64,000 nucleotides of DNA. It comes from Vibrio sp. ED004 (GTDB taxonomy: Bacteria > Pseudomonadota > Gammaproteobacteria > Enterobacterales > Vibrionaceae). This document shows, one piece after another, positions 27,484 to 35,174 of this stretch. Where the stretch lies: positions 310,001 through 374,000 of the forward strand of contig NZ_CP066149.1 in the NCBI RefSeq assembly GCF_023206395.1, in the 5' to 3' direction. The notes beneath the pieces were generated by a model. The model searched no databases. It was not told the DNA's origin and saw only the letters and a list, made by a program, of their open reading frames with translations. Position 1 is the stretch's first letter. Each line of letters starts with the position of its first letter. A program made the position numbers and the translations under genes.

Positions 27484-28443
27484 TTAAAGAACTTCAATTT
27501 TTTCAATGAATGAAGCTAATTTAGGATCTTTTTTCGCTTCATCAATCATAGGTTTAACAGCTGCACGGAAAGGGGCTTTATCAACCTCAACAAACGTTAC
27601 GCCTGCTTTCATTCCTTTCTCTTTGTTCATGTCATCTGTTGCGTCCCAGATCTTGATCTGCTCTTCAAGAGACTCTGCTGCTGCTTCCTTTAACATTTTT
27701 TGTTCGTCTGGCGTTAGTGAAGCCCATTTATATTCTGAAATGATGATCACATCAGGTGTCATCATGTGCTGGTCCATAGAGTAAAATTTAGCAACTTCAC
27801 TGTGTTTCATTTCAACTAAGCTAGAAATATTGTTTTCAGCTCCATCAATTACGCCTTGTTGCAGAGCCGTATATACCTCATTGAAAGGTACAGGTGTTGC
27901 TTTACCGCCTAATAGGTTGACCATTTCCATCATGGTTGGAGAACCAGGAACTCGAACTTTCATTCCTGCTAGATCGGCCGGAGAGTTAATTGCTTTTTTA
28001 GCATAGAAGCTACGTGTACCTGAATCATAAAATGTAAGTCCAATGAAACCTTTACCTTCGCTTGAAAGTAGCATCTCTTGTGCAGCTTCACTTCGCATGA
28101 ACGTTCTCATATGTGGAACATCACGGAATAAGAAAGGCAGTGCATTAACCTTAAACGTTGGTTCAAAAGATTCAGCTAATCCACCATTGATTTTCGCCAT
28201 GTCAATCGCGCCAGTAACAACTTGCTCAGCTTGGTCACGCTCAGAGCCTAGTTGACCGTTCGGAAAGATCTTAATCGTAAGGTCACCATTCGATTTTTCT
28301 TTAACTTTATCAGCCATGATCACCATGCCTTGGTGAGCAGCGCTTTCTAGTGACATTGCATGCCCTAGGGTCAAAGTTTTTGCCTGAGCTCCAAATGTCA
28401 TGAGAATTGATGCTGCAGCAATCGTCAGTAGGTGTTTTTTCAT
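27484..28443 (-). CDS. dctP: TRAP transporter substrate-binding protein (DctP)
   Basis: A 319-residue periplasmic binding protein with a cleavable signal peptide (LLTIAAASILMTFGAQA). The mature part shows the DctP pattern FPNGQLGSERDQAEQVVTGAID, LPFLFRD, GTRSFYAKK, the substrate carboxylate-binding arginine in GMKVRVPGSP, and VYTALQQGVIDGAENN. It begins the operon dctP-dctQ-dctM. Most such proteins bind carboxylates, often sugar acids, but the exact ligand cannot be read off. No linked enzyme or regulator gives further hints. Confidence 0.92.
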   Translation of the reverse strand: MKKHLLTIAAASILMTFGAQAKTLTLGHAMSLESAAHQGMVIMADKVKEKSNGDLTIKIFPNGQLGSERDQAEQVVTGAIDMAKINGGLAESFEPTFKVNALPFLFRDVPHMRTFMRSEAAQEMLLSSEGKGFIGLTFYDSGTRSFYAKKAINSPADLAGMKVRVPGSPTMMEMVNLLGGKATPVPFNEVYTALQQGVIDGAENNISSLVEMKHSEVAKFYSMDQHMMTPDVIIISEYKWASLTPDEQKMLKEAAAESLEEQIKIWDATDDMNKEKGMKAGVTFVEVDKAPFRAAVKPMIDEAKKDPKLASFIEKIEVL

Positions 28444-28953
28444 GTTCTTCTCCAGAATCCATTTTTGTAAGAGGTACAGTTTTATATGTCACGTTAGCGC
28501 CGAGCTTGAGGTCAAAAAATCAATTGCATACCGCTTACCCGTGTAACGCTTCATTACAATATTCTTACCCTATGAATTTTGTATTACAATAATATCCGTA
28601 TATTTTGTGAGCTAAGGTTCGTATGTGTGCTTGATGCTTGATTTGATTGTGATACCAATCATATTTGGCACTATTTAAGCCATTAATTAGCCTAACTTAG
28701 GATTTATTTGGAATTCTTGGGACTTTCAACTGCTTTAAGAACAAGATCTTAACTAAAAATCGAACACAAACTTGTGTTATTTTAAGACCTAAAAATCAAT
28801 TTCGAAGCATGGGCAAAGAAGGATTCATCGATTGAAAAGTGGGATGTTAACTGCGCTTAGGAGAGGTGATAAGGGTAGAGCTTTGGTAACAAGAGTGGAT
28901 AAACCGGTATGAGAGCAACAGCGGGAATCTTACTGGATAGAATTGTTTGTAAC
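28444..28953. promoter_or_regulatory. Region upstream of the first TRAP operon
   Basis: About 510 bases without a convincing gene. The near-palindrome TTGTATTACAA at 28579-28589, about 135 bases before dctP, could be a GntR-type operator, but the support is only its symmetry. The stretch 28600-28950 shows no conserved frame or repeat. Confidence 0.35.
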
Positions 28954-28987
28954 AAAAATCCGAGTGCCTCACAGCTCTCGGATTTTT
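28954..28987. terminator. Terminator of the binding-protein gene
   Basis: AAAATCCGAG and CTCGGATTTT pair around a 12-base loop with T-tracts on both strands; it lies 30 bases after the stop of the gene ending at 29017. Confidence 0.85.
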
Positions 28988-29016
28988 TAGTGATTTAACT
29001 CTAGGTGCTAGCTCAA

Positions 29017-29793
29017 TTACAAATCACTCCCATAAATATCAAACGTGAAGTACTTCGAAGCAATCTTGTCGTAAGTACCGTTCGCTCTGATCTCTTCGAT
29101 GGCGTTGTTGAACTGTTTTGCCAGTTTTGAGTCTTGCTTTCTTAGTGCTAACGCCGTGCCTTCGCCAATGTAGGCTTTGTCGGTTACCGCTTTACCTTTA
29201 AATTCAAAGCCCTCTCCTTCTTTCTTATCCAAGAAAGCGAGTGACAGTTGATCGGAATTGCCGAAGGTGAGATCTAAACGGCCATTTTGTAGATCCAGAT
29301 ACACCTCATCTTGCCCGGTGTAACGCTTGATGTTGGCAACACTATCAAACTTGTCTGTTACGTAGCGATCGTGGATCGTGCCTTGCTGTACACCGATAGT
29401 TTTACCTGTTAGACCTGACTCATCAATTGCAAACTCTGTGCTTTTGGCAGCAACAAATACAGCTGGTGTTTGGTAGTACTTATCAGTAAACAAGATTTTG
29501 CGTTTACGCTCTTCGGTAATACGCATTGAAGCCATGATCACATCTGACTTTCTTGCCAATAGACTTGGAATCAACGAATCCCAGCTTTGTGATACCCAAG
29601 TACAATCTAGTTTGGCTTGCTCACATAGAGCATCAGCTATCTCAATATCAAACCCGACAGGTACGCCTTCACTGTTTTTATAGTTGAATGGCGGATAGGT
29701 AAAGTCTGACGCCAAACGGATTTCTTTCGCCTGTACCGTTGTACCAAGTAGAGCAGCCGCACAAGCAAGTCCTAGTATTATCTTTTTCATCAT
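29017..29793 (-). CDS. ABC-type amino-acid binding protein (ArgT/HisJ-like), orphan
   Basis: A periplasmic binding protein of about 258 residues, SBP family 3, which brings polar amino acids to an ABC importer. Signal peptide MMKKIILGLACAAALLGTTV; mature start near KEIRLASDFTYPPFNY, followed by GVPVGFDIEIADALCEQ and DVIMASMRITEERKRKILFTDKYY, all typical of the Lys/Arg/Orn/His group. The start at 29793 is chosen because AGGATGG precedes it; 29799 is also possible. No permease or ATPase gene is linked, so it must use components from elsewhere. It lies directly behind the HisC-like gene. Confidence 0.88.
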   Translation of the reverse strand: MMKKIILGLACAAALLGTTVQAKEIRLASDFTYPPFNYKNSEGVPVGFDIEIADALCEQAKLDCTWVSQSWDSLIPSLLARKSDVIMASMRITEERKRKILFTDKYYQTPAVFVAAKSTEFAIDESGLTGKTIGVQQGTIHDRYVTDKFDSVANIKRYTGQDEVYLDLQNGRLDLTFGNSDQLSLAFLDKKEGEGFEFKGKAVTDKAYIGEGTALALRKQDSKLAKQFNNAIEEIRANGTYDKIASKYFTFDIYGSDL

Positions 29794-29800
29794 TGCCATC

Positions 29801-30934
29801 CTAGATATGATCTTTGTCGAGTTGAAATTGAGGTTCTTTATCTTGAAGCTGTTGAGTTTGTTGCTTCTTTTCTAATTCGGTTTGGTAACTTGTAAGTGAC
29901 GCTATCACTTCCGCCATGCTCTCTGGGCTACCAATGCTGATTCGAACGCAGTGACGTAATGCGGGCTCATGATGTTGATTCCTTGTCACAATGCCATCTT
30001 TCGCCAATACACTAAACAGCTCATGTTCAGGCTTGTGGCGTAATAACACAAAGTTGGTAGAAGACGGGTAAACCTGCTCAATGAAATCAAACTGATTCAG
30101 CTCACAAGCAAAGCGATTGCGCAGTTCAACCAACTTTGAGGTTGCTTCTTGCATCACGGCTACACGCTCATTAGATAACGCCTCTAAAACTATCTGAGAC
30201 GAACAATCTGGCATTGGGTATGGCGGAATAAGCTTAGCGACATACTGCATCACATTTTGACTCGCCAAGATAAAACCACAGCGTACTGCTGCAAGTCCAA
30301 AAGCCTTAGACAAGGTGCGAATCACGACTAGATGCGGATAGCGCTCAATCAGGCTCACCGCTGATGTTTGAGGTTCAAACTCAATATACGCTTCATCCAC
30401 CACAACCAAAGATTTACCCTGAGTCCCTTCAAGCACCTGAATCAGATCCGATTTCGGAATAACATTGCCTGTTGGGTTGTTCGGCGAACAAAGAAAAACG
30501 ATATTGGCCAACTCGGCTTTATTCACGATGTCAGCAACGTCTAAGCTGAAATCTTCCTGTAAAGGAGAATCAAGCGTTTCAATCGCTAGTGCATCGGCGC
30601 AAAACTCATACATGGCATACGTTGGTGAACAGATAAGGATATTGTCTTGAGCCGGTTTGCAGAATGTTCTGATCAGTAAATCAATCGCTTCATCGGCGCC
30701 ACGCACCGCAATGGTTGCAGCCTCAGTTCCACAATAAGCTTGGTAAGCCTTGGCAATGTCTTGCGGTAGAAAATCTGGGTAACGATTATGGCTGGCTTCT
30801 CCTTGAAACAGAGCGCTTTCCAATTCATTTGCGTTTAACCAGACACGTCCATCACCACCAATTCTTCTTGCTGATTGATAAGGTATTAATTTTTTTACAG
30901 CCTGAGGCACTAAGTTATCAATAAAAGATGTCAA
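29801..30934 (-). CDS. HisC-like PLP aminotransferase
   Basis: A 377-residue class I/II aminotransferase nearest to histidinol-phosphate aminotransferases. Catalytic pieces: PNNPTG (151-156), DEAYIEF with Asp180 and Tyr183, and PLP lysine 210 in RTLSKAFGLAAVRCGF; NRYPDFLP and the C-terminal RISIGSPE fit HisC. It is not in a his operon, so it is more likely a paralogue for a different amino acid or amino alcohol phosphate. It is transcribed just before the binding-protein gene (1 base apart) and is divergent from a LysR gene, which suggests a small regulated uptake/transamination unit. Its last 25 residues are Gln/Lys-rich. Confidence 0.85.
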   Translation of the reverse strand: MTSFIDNLVPQAVKKLIPYQSARRIGGDGRVWLNANELESALFQGEASHNRYPDFLPQDIAKAYQAYCGTEAATIAVRGADEAIDLLIRTFCKPAQDNILICSPTYAMYEFCADALAIETLDSPLQEDFSLDVADIVNKAELANIVFLCSPNNPTGNVIPKSDLIQVLEGTQGKSLVVVDEAYIEFEPQTSAVSLIERYPHLVVIRTLSKAFGLAAVRCGFILASQNVMQYVAKLIPPYPMPDCSSQIVLEALSNERVAVMQEATSKLVELRNRFACELNQFDFIEQVYPSSTNFVLLRHKPEHELFSVLAKDGIVTRNQHHEPALRHCVRISIGSPESMAEVIASLTSYQTELEKKQQTQQLQDKEPQFQLDKDHI

Positions 30935-31115
30935 GAAGCTATCCCTTTCACATAATCACAATGTCTTCACCACTGCTTTCATATTCAAAAAATGTGATTT
31001 ATACACATATTGAATCACTAATGATGAGTAAGTATTTATATTCAAACAGAACACTATTGATAAATGAATCGAAATAATCACATAATAGCCATGATAAAAA
31101 GTCATAGGTAAAGAT

Positions 31116-32002
31116 ATGAACAACACACTACCTTCAACCAAAACCTTGCTCGCATTCCTGTCTACTGCAAGGCATCTCAACTTTACACGCGCGGCGCATG
31201 AGCTAAACGTGACGCAAGGTGCGGTGAGTCGTCAGGTGTTGTCGTTTGAAGAAAGCCTTGGGTGTGATCTCTTCTATCGCCATGCTCGAGGTTTGTCATT
31301 AACGCCTAAAGGGGAAGAACTGGTTCCTCTCATTCAAGGGACTATTCAACAGCTGCAATCGGCACTTAATCAGGTCGCGAGCTCTCCCTCTAAGATAAAA
31401 CTCAATGCCCCGAGTTGTATTACCTCTTGGCTATTACCTAAGTTGATGTCATTTCAACAGGCCTACCCTGAGATTGATGTCGAGCTCACATCAACCATCA
31501 AGCACGTTTTGAGCCAAGCTTTGATCCCTTCGATGCGGTGATCACCTATGGCAAGAAACCAAGCCAGCACTCAATTGTTAGTCAACTGCTGTTCAACGAA
31601 CAACTCGCCCCTATCTGCCAAGCACAGAGTATTGTGCCAAGCCACCTGATTGACAGCACTTCAACTGTCATCAAGCCACACAAGCTTGCTAAGTACACTT
31701 GGTTACACGCTAACAATGAGCAAAGTGACTGGCGACTTTGGTTAGAACACATCGGCAGCAACGACCTTTCAAGTAAGAACAACCAACAGTTCGCCACGCT
31801 CGATCAAGCGATGAACGCGGCCATTCAGGGCTTTGGGATAGCGATAGGCGATATCACACTGGCTAAGCAAGATATCGATTTGGGTAGATTGGTGAAAGTG
31901 AGTGAAGGCAGTGTGTTCTCAGGCAACGGTTACTTCTTGCTGCAACCTAAGAATCGTCAAAATGCGTCATTATCGACTCTGGTAGATTGGCTTGTTGACT
32001 AA
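31116..32002 (+). pseudogene. LysR-family regulator, frameshifted in a T-run
   Basis: A LysR regulator of about 295 residues that probably controlled the divergent aminotransferase/binding-protein genes. The helix-turn-helix is intact (LLAFLSTARHLNFTRAAHEL, residues 11-30, then NVTQGAVSRQVLSFEE). After TSTIKH the frame runs VLSQALIPSMR* with a stop near 31541, while the other frame continues EPSFDPFDAVITYGKKPS to 32002. The break lies at GTTTTGAG (T-run 31507-31510), where one more T would restore VFEPSFDPFDAVIT. Either a real one-base loss, a phase-variable run, or a sequencing error. Both halves are otherwise clean. Confidence 0.88.
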
Positions 32003-32343
32003 AGAGTTACTGGAAATGACCCCAATGAAATTTCTTTTTTAACAAGGCGTTATAAAGGAAAAGCGCCCTCGTTCGTCAGAATGAGAATCAAGTGATTCCC
32101 AAATTGATGTAAGAAATCGATTCTCAAAATAAAACTATTCCTCTTCCACAACGTATTGTTTGGGTGAGAGCAGACGAAACCTTCTTTTAGCTCAATGAAA
32201 ATACAAATCAAATCATTTCGTTAGGTTAAAAGATCTGACCTCATAGAGAAAATGGCATTCGAATTGCTTTGTCATAGATAACCCAACCAATATACAGCAG
32301 GTTGCATCTTATTCATCATGCAGCTTGTCACGGAGGATAGGCT
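32003..32343 (+). promoter_or_regulatory. Control region of the GemA-like gene with a sigma-54-like promoter
   Basis: This 341-base stretch has no gene. At 32253-32268 it reads TGGCATTCGAATTGCT: GG and GC are exactly 10 bases apart, as in sigma-54 promoters (TGGCAY-N-TTGCW). A start about 12 bases later would leave a 60-70-base leader before the ATG at 32344. A stretch near 32080 (GAATGAGAATCAAGTGATTC) weakly resembles a Fur box but was not counted as one. Confidence 0.55.
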
Positions 32344-32592
32344 ATGACCTTACAAAGACATACGTATTACGGCTTGATTCACCACGGAATTAAGACCTTG
32401 CTAATGGATAGAGTTGGTCACTTTACTGAGCGTGAATATCACGAGTATCTCGACCTGACGACGGGAAAATCAACGTGTTTCGCCATGAGCGAGCAAGAGC
32501 TAGAAAACATGTTAGATAATCTGAAAAGCGAAGGCTATTTAGAAGACATTAAGAAGTTGATTCCTCGCTACCAAACGTCGTCAATCCGCTGA
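32344..32592 (+). CDS. Small GemA/Gp16-like (DUF1018-like) protein
   Basis: An 82-residue soluble protein. The segment YYGLIHHGIKTLLMDRV, REYHEYLDLTTGKSTCFAMS and EQELENMLDNLKSEGYLE follows the pattern of the GemA/Gp16 domain of Mu-like phages (Tyr-x-x-x-Leu, Thr-Gly-Lys-x-Ser, Glu-Leu-x-x-x-Leu-x-x-Leu-x-x-x-Gly), but no phage gene is near. A strong ribosome site (CACGGAGG) lies 7-8 bases before the ATG. Its function is unknown. The sigma-54-like promoter upstream would place it under RpoN. The match is by eye; a profile search would confirm or reject it. Confidence 0.62.
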   Translation: MTLQRHTYYGLIHHGIKTLLMDRVGHFTEREYHEYLDLTTGKSTCFAMSEQELENMLDNLKSEGYLEDIKKLIPRYQTSSIR

Positions 32593-32700
32593 CTAGTGCT
32601 TAACAAAATTAGTTTTACAGCCAATTGCCTCGGGCTATTTAGCATCGGGGCAATTTTAGTTAGACTGTTTGCAACTCAACTAACTGGATAGTCAGTCCAC

Positions 32701-33267
32701 ATGAAACAAATTATTGATTTCATCCCTCTCATTATTTTCTTTGCGCTCTACAAGATGTACGACATCTACACCGCGACAGGTGCGTTGATTGTTGCCTCTG
32801 CAGTACAGATTGTTTTGACGTACTTCATCTACAAAAAAGTAGAGAAAATGCAGGTAGTTACGTTCCTTATGGTTGCCGTATTTGGTGGCATGACCATCTT
32901 CTTACACGACGACAACTTCATTAAATGGAAAGTGACGATCGTTTACGCTCTGTTCGCTATTGGCCTGACAGTCAGTCATCTTATGGGCAAATCAGCAATT
33001 AAAGGTATGTTGGGGAAAGAGATCACTCTACCTGATGCCATGTGGGGCAAAATCAACTGGGCTTGGACTCTGTTCTTTACCCTATGCGCCATTCTCAACG
33101 TTTACGTTGCTTTCAGCCTGCCGTTGGATGTTTGGGTTAACTTCAAGGTGTTTGGTCTACTGATAGCGACCTTGTTGTTCACATTACTAACAGGTGTATA
33201 CATCTATAAGCATTTGCCAAAAGATCAGCAGAAAGAGTTAACGGATAAAAATACCGACGAGAAGTAA
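32701..33267 (+). CDS. yciB: Inner-membrane protein YciB (IspZ, septation protein A)
   Basis: A 188-residue polytopic inner-membrane protein, known as YciB or intracellular septation protein A, which is linked to cell-envelope synthesis and division. The N-terminus [26 protein letters not shown] and the segment [25 protein letters not shown] are the family signatures (positions 1-26 and about 120-145). About five membrane helices are visible, with a charged C-tail. It is followed by a strong terminator and then yciA, the usual yciB-yciA-yciI order. Confidence 0.93.
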   Translation: MKQIIDFIPLIIFFALYKMYDIYTATGALIVASAVQIVLTYFIYKKVEKMQVVTFLMVAVFGGMTIFLHDDNFIKWKVTIVYALFAIGLTVSHLMGKSAIKGMLGKEITLPDAMWGKINWAWTLFFTLCAILNVYVAFSLPLDVWVNFKVFGLLIATLLFTLLTGVYIYKHLPKDQQKELTDKNTDEK

Positions 33268-33327
33268 CCCTAAGGGATGAGTCCTCATTCCCTTTTTGAT
33301 ACAATTCTTATCAATATGCTATTTAAC

Positions 33328-33369
33328 AGTGGCCAATGATACTTGCGATCATTGGCCACTGGCTTTTTT
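33328..33369 (+). terminator. Terminator of yciB
   Basis: AGTGGCCAATGAT and ATCATTGGCCACT form a 13-bp perfect stem with a 7-base loop, then GGCTTTTTT. Confidence 0.93.
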
Positions 33370-33534
33370 GTGTTGCGGAAACTGGTCAAAATAAAGCCTA
33401 TTATTTAATGACAATCTCACTAAATTAGCGGTCATCTGGTTTCTTGTTGTTCATTGCACTCATTTGCCAATGTACTTAACCAGTCAACACATCAGTTTTT
33501 ATTTAAGATAATTAATACCACCAAGAGTACTACA

Positions 33535-33933
33535 ATGACGATTCAATCAACTTTGAACCCTATTGGTTCCTTACTTCTTCGCACGTTAGCGATGCCTTCT
33601 GACACTAATGCAGCGGGTCAGATCTTCGGTGGTTGGATAATGTCTCAGCTCGACCTAGCGGGTGGCATCTTGGCGAAAGAGATCTCTAACGGCAAGATTG
33701 TGACTGTTTCAGTATCAAGCATTGAATTCAAACAGCCGGTTTCGGTTGGCGATGTAGTGTGTGTTTATGGCGACTGTACCAAGATTGGCCGTAGCTCAAT
33801 GAATATCGACCTAGAAGTATGGGTTAAGCCTGTACTTGATCATGGCATCGGCGACCGTTACAAAGTTTGTGGCGCGACCTTCAACTACGTGGCAGTTGAT
33901 GAAAGTGGCAAGCCTCGCCCTATCAACAAATAG
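33535..33933 (+). CDS. yciA: Acyl-CoA thioesterase YciA
   Basis: YciA hydrolyses medium and long acyl-CoAs. The hot-dog fold domain shows RTLAMPSDTNAAGQIFGGWIMSQLDLAGG, with the catalytic Asp in MPSDTNAAG and the N-G-x-F helix motif, and VSSIEFKQPVSVGDVV. The ATG at 33535 gives 132 residues, the family length; the upstream extension to 33454 has no ribosome site and is not family-like. Confidence 0.94.
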   Translation: MTIQSTLNPIGSLLLRTLAMPSDTNAAGQIFGGWIMSQLDLAGGILAKEISNGKIVTVSVSSIEFKQPVSVGDVVCVYGDCTKIGRSSMNIDLEVWVKPVLDHGIGDRYKVCGATFNYVAVDESGKPRPINK

Positions 33934-33990
33934 TACTTTTCACTAAGTCATATACATCAGTGGTCTTTAGTTTCAGCAAATGAAATTACT

Positions 33991-34268
33991 AGGGCGTATT
34001 GACCTTTCGAGCTGATTTTTGCAGCGAATTGCTGGGTATTTATACAAGGCAGAGGCTTTGATGTGTAGCTAGCCTCCATAAGAAGCCGATAACGTAGTAG
34101 AAATGACCAGCAAACGCTGCCCGAAGGGTTCAGCTAAAAGCGTTTTACTCTTTGTTGAGGGAGATTTGCTTAGAATGCTAGGCTACTTCCCCCTCGCCGC
34201 GATTAAAACGCTTTTGACTAGGCATCCCCACCCGAACAAAATTTAACCACGAAAGGTCAACACGCCCT
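33991..34268. mobile_element. MITE-like element with 19-bp terminal inverted repeats
   Basis: AGGGCGTATTGACCTTTCG at 33991-34009 is repeated inverted at 34250-34268 with one mismatch. The 278 bases between yciA and yciI contain no gene. A second inverted pair, TAAAAGCGTTTTA near 34136-34148 and TTAAAACGCTTTT near 34203-34214, lies inside. TA flanks both ends of the GGGCG/CGCCC core, which fits a TA duplication. Size and nested symmetry suggest a non-autonomous transposable unit; its parent IS is unknown to me. Confidence 0.75.
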
Positions 34269-34405
34269 AACGACCATACTGCTCTCTCGCACCATTTCAC
34301 AATTTCTTATCATTAGCCCTTCCAATACCAATTAGTTCGCGTAAATTAGCAAGATAGCGAATTTAAACGCCCCAATTCAGTGAAGTAAAATAAGGATATC
34401 TCAAT

Positions 34406-34702
34406 ATGTGGTACGTGATTTTTTCTCAAGACGTCGAAAATTCATTAGAAAAGCGCCTAAGTGTTCGCCCACAACATCTAGAACGCCTACAAACACTTCA
34501 CGATGAAGGCCGACTTTTGACAGCAGGTCCAATGCCAGCAATTGATTCGGATAACCCTGGCGAAGCGGGTTTCACAGGTTCTACTGTGATTGCTGAGTTT
34601 AACTCATTAGAAGACGCACAGGCATGGGCAGACGCAGATCCGTACATCGAAGCTGGTGTCTACCAAAATGTCATCGTAAAACCATTCAAGAAAGTATTTT
34701 AA
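34406..34702 (+). CDS. yciI: YciI family protein
   Basis: A 98-residue protein of the YciI family, a ferredoxin-like fold related to muconolactone isomerase, with unproven enzymatic role. Conserved: [42 protein letters not shown] and [17 protein letters not shown], with the family's His and Asp residues (RPQHLER, DADPY). It lies 1 base before aspS. Confidence 0.92.
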   Translation: MWYVIFSQDVENSLEKRLSVRPQHLERLQTLHDEGRLLTAGPMPAIDSDNPGEAGFTGSTVIAEFNSLEDAQAWADADPYIEAGVYQNVIVKPFKKVF

Positions 34703-34703
34703 C

Positions 34704-35099
34704 GTGAAAAAATGGATTATTGGCTCACTAGCTATGGCTCTGCTTGCAGGCTGTGCTTCAAGTGAGCAAGACCAACAAAGACAACTCGAGATGATGGCGC
34801 AGCACCGTGCTGGCGTTTTATCTGCCGGCCTACCGATTGAGTATGGCCCGCTGTCGGTCATGCGAGTACTCGCAAAAAACACCGTGATTGAAATCATGAT
34901 GATCTACAACCAAGATGCTAAAGGTGCAAAGCCTTTAAACCAAGTTGTAGACATGAGTGTGAATAGCTACTGCACTAACTCAGAAGTAAGAGCAAACCTA
35001 GACATGGGCTTGGCTTACAACATCAAGATTCGCAACACACGCGGACAATTGATGGTTGAGAAGCTGATCAGCAAAGATACTTGCCAGAGCAGCAGCTAG
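34704..35099 (+). CDS. aspS: Type II secretion pilotin AspS/GspS-beta
   Basis: AspS is the outer-membrane pilotin lipoprotein that guides the GspD secretin of the type II secretion system in Vibrio. The 131-residue protein starts with GTG, has a short signal peptide and the lipobox LLAGC (Cys17), and carries two further cysteines (SYCTNSE and KDTCQSSS), likely the conserved disulfide. Location between yciI and metE is the same as for VC1703 of V. cholerae as I recall it. It may be misnamed elsewhere as YghG-like. Confidence 0.82.
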   Translation: MKKWIIGSLAMALLAGCASSEQDQQRQLEMMAQHRAGVLSAGLPIEYGPLSVMRVLAKNTVIEIMMIYNQDAKGAKPLNQVVDMSVNSYCTNSEVRANLDMGLAYNIKIRNTRGQLMVEKLISKDTCQSSS

Positions 35100-35120
35100 A
35101 TTCGAACAAATATGAACGTC

Positions 35121-35147
35121 AAAGCCTCACAGTAGCGAGGCTTTTTG
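35121..35147 (+). terminator. Terminator of yciI-aspS
   Basis: AAAGCCTC and GAGGCTTT pair around ACAGTAGC, then TTTTG. Confidence 0.85.
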
Positions 35148-35174
35148 TTTTGAGTCATCTAGCTCTAGTGATAG

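Noticed and set aside
28520..28560. Sigma-54 promoter before the first dctP
   Set aside because: GG-N10-GC spacing occurs on the minus strand, but the flanking bases do not fit TGGCAC/TTGC.
32080..32105. Fur box
   Set aside because: Only partial match to the 19-bp consensus and no iron gene nearby.
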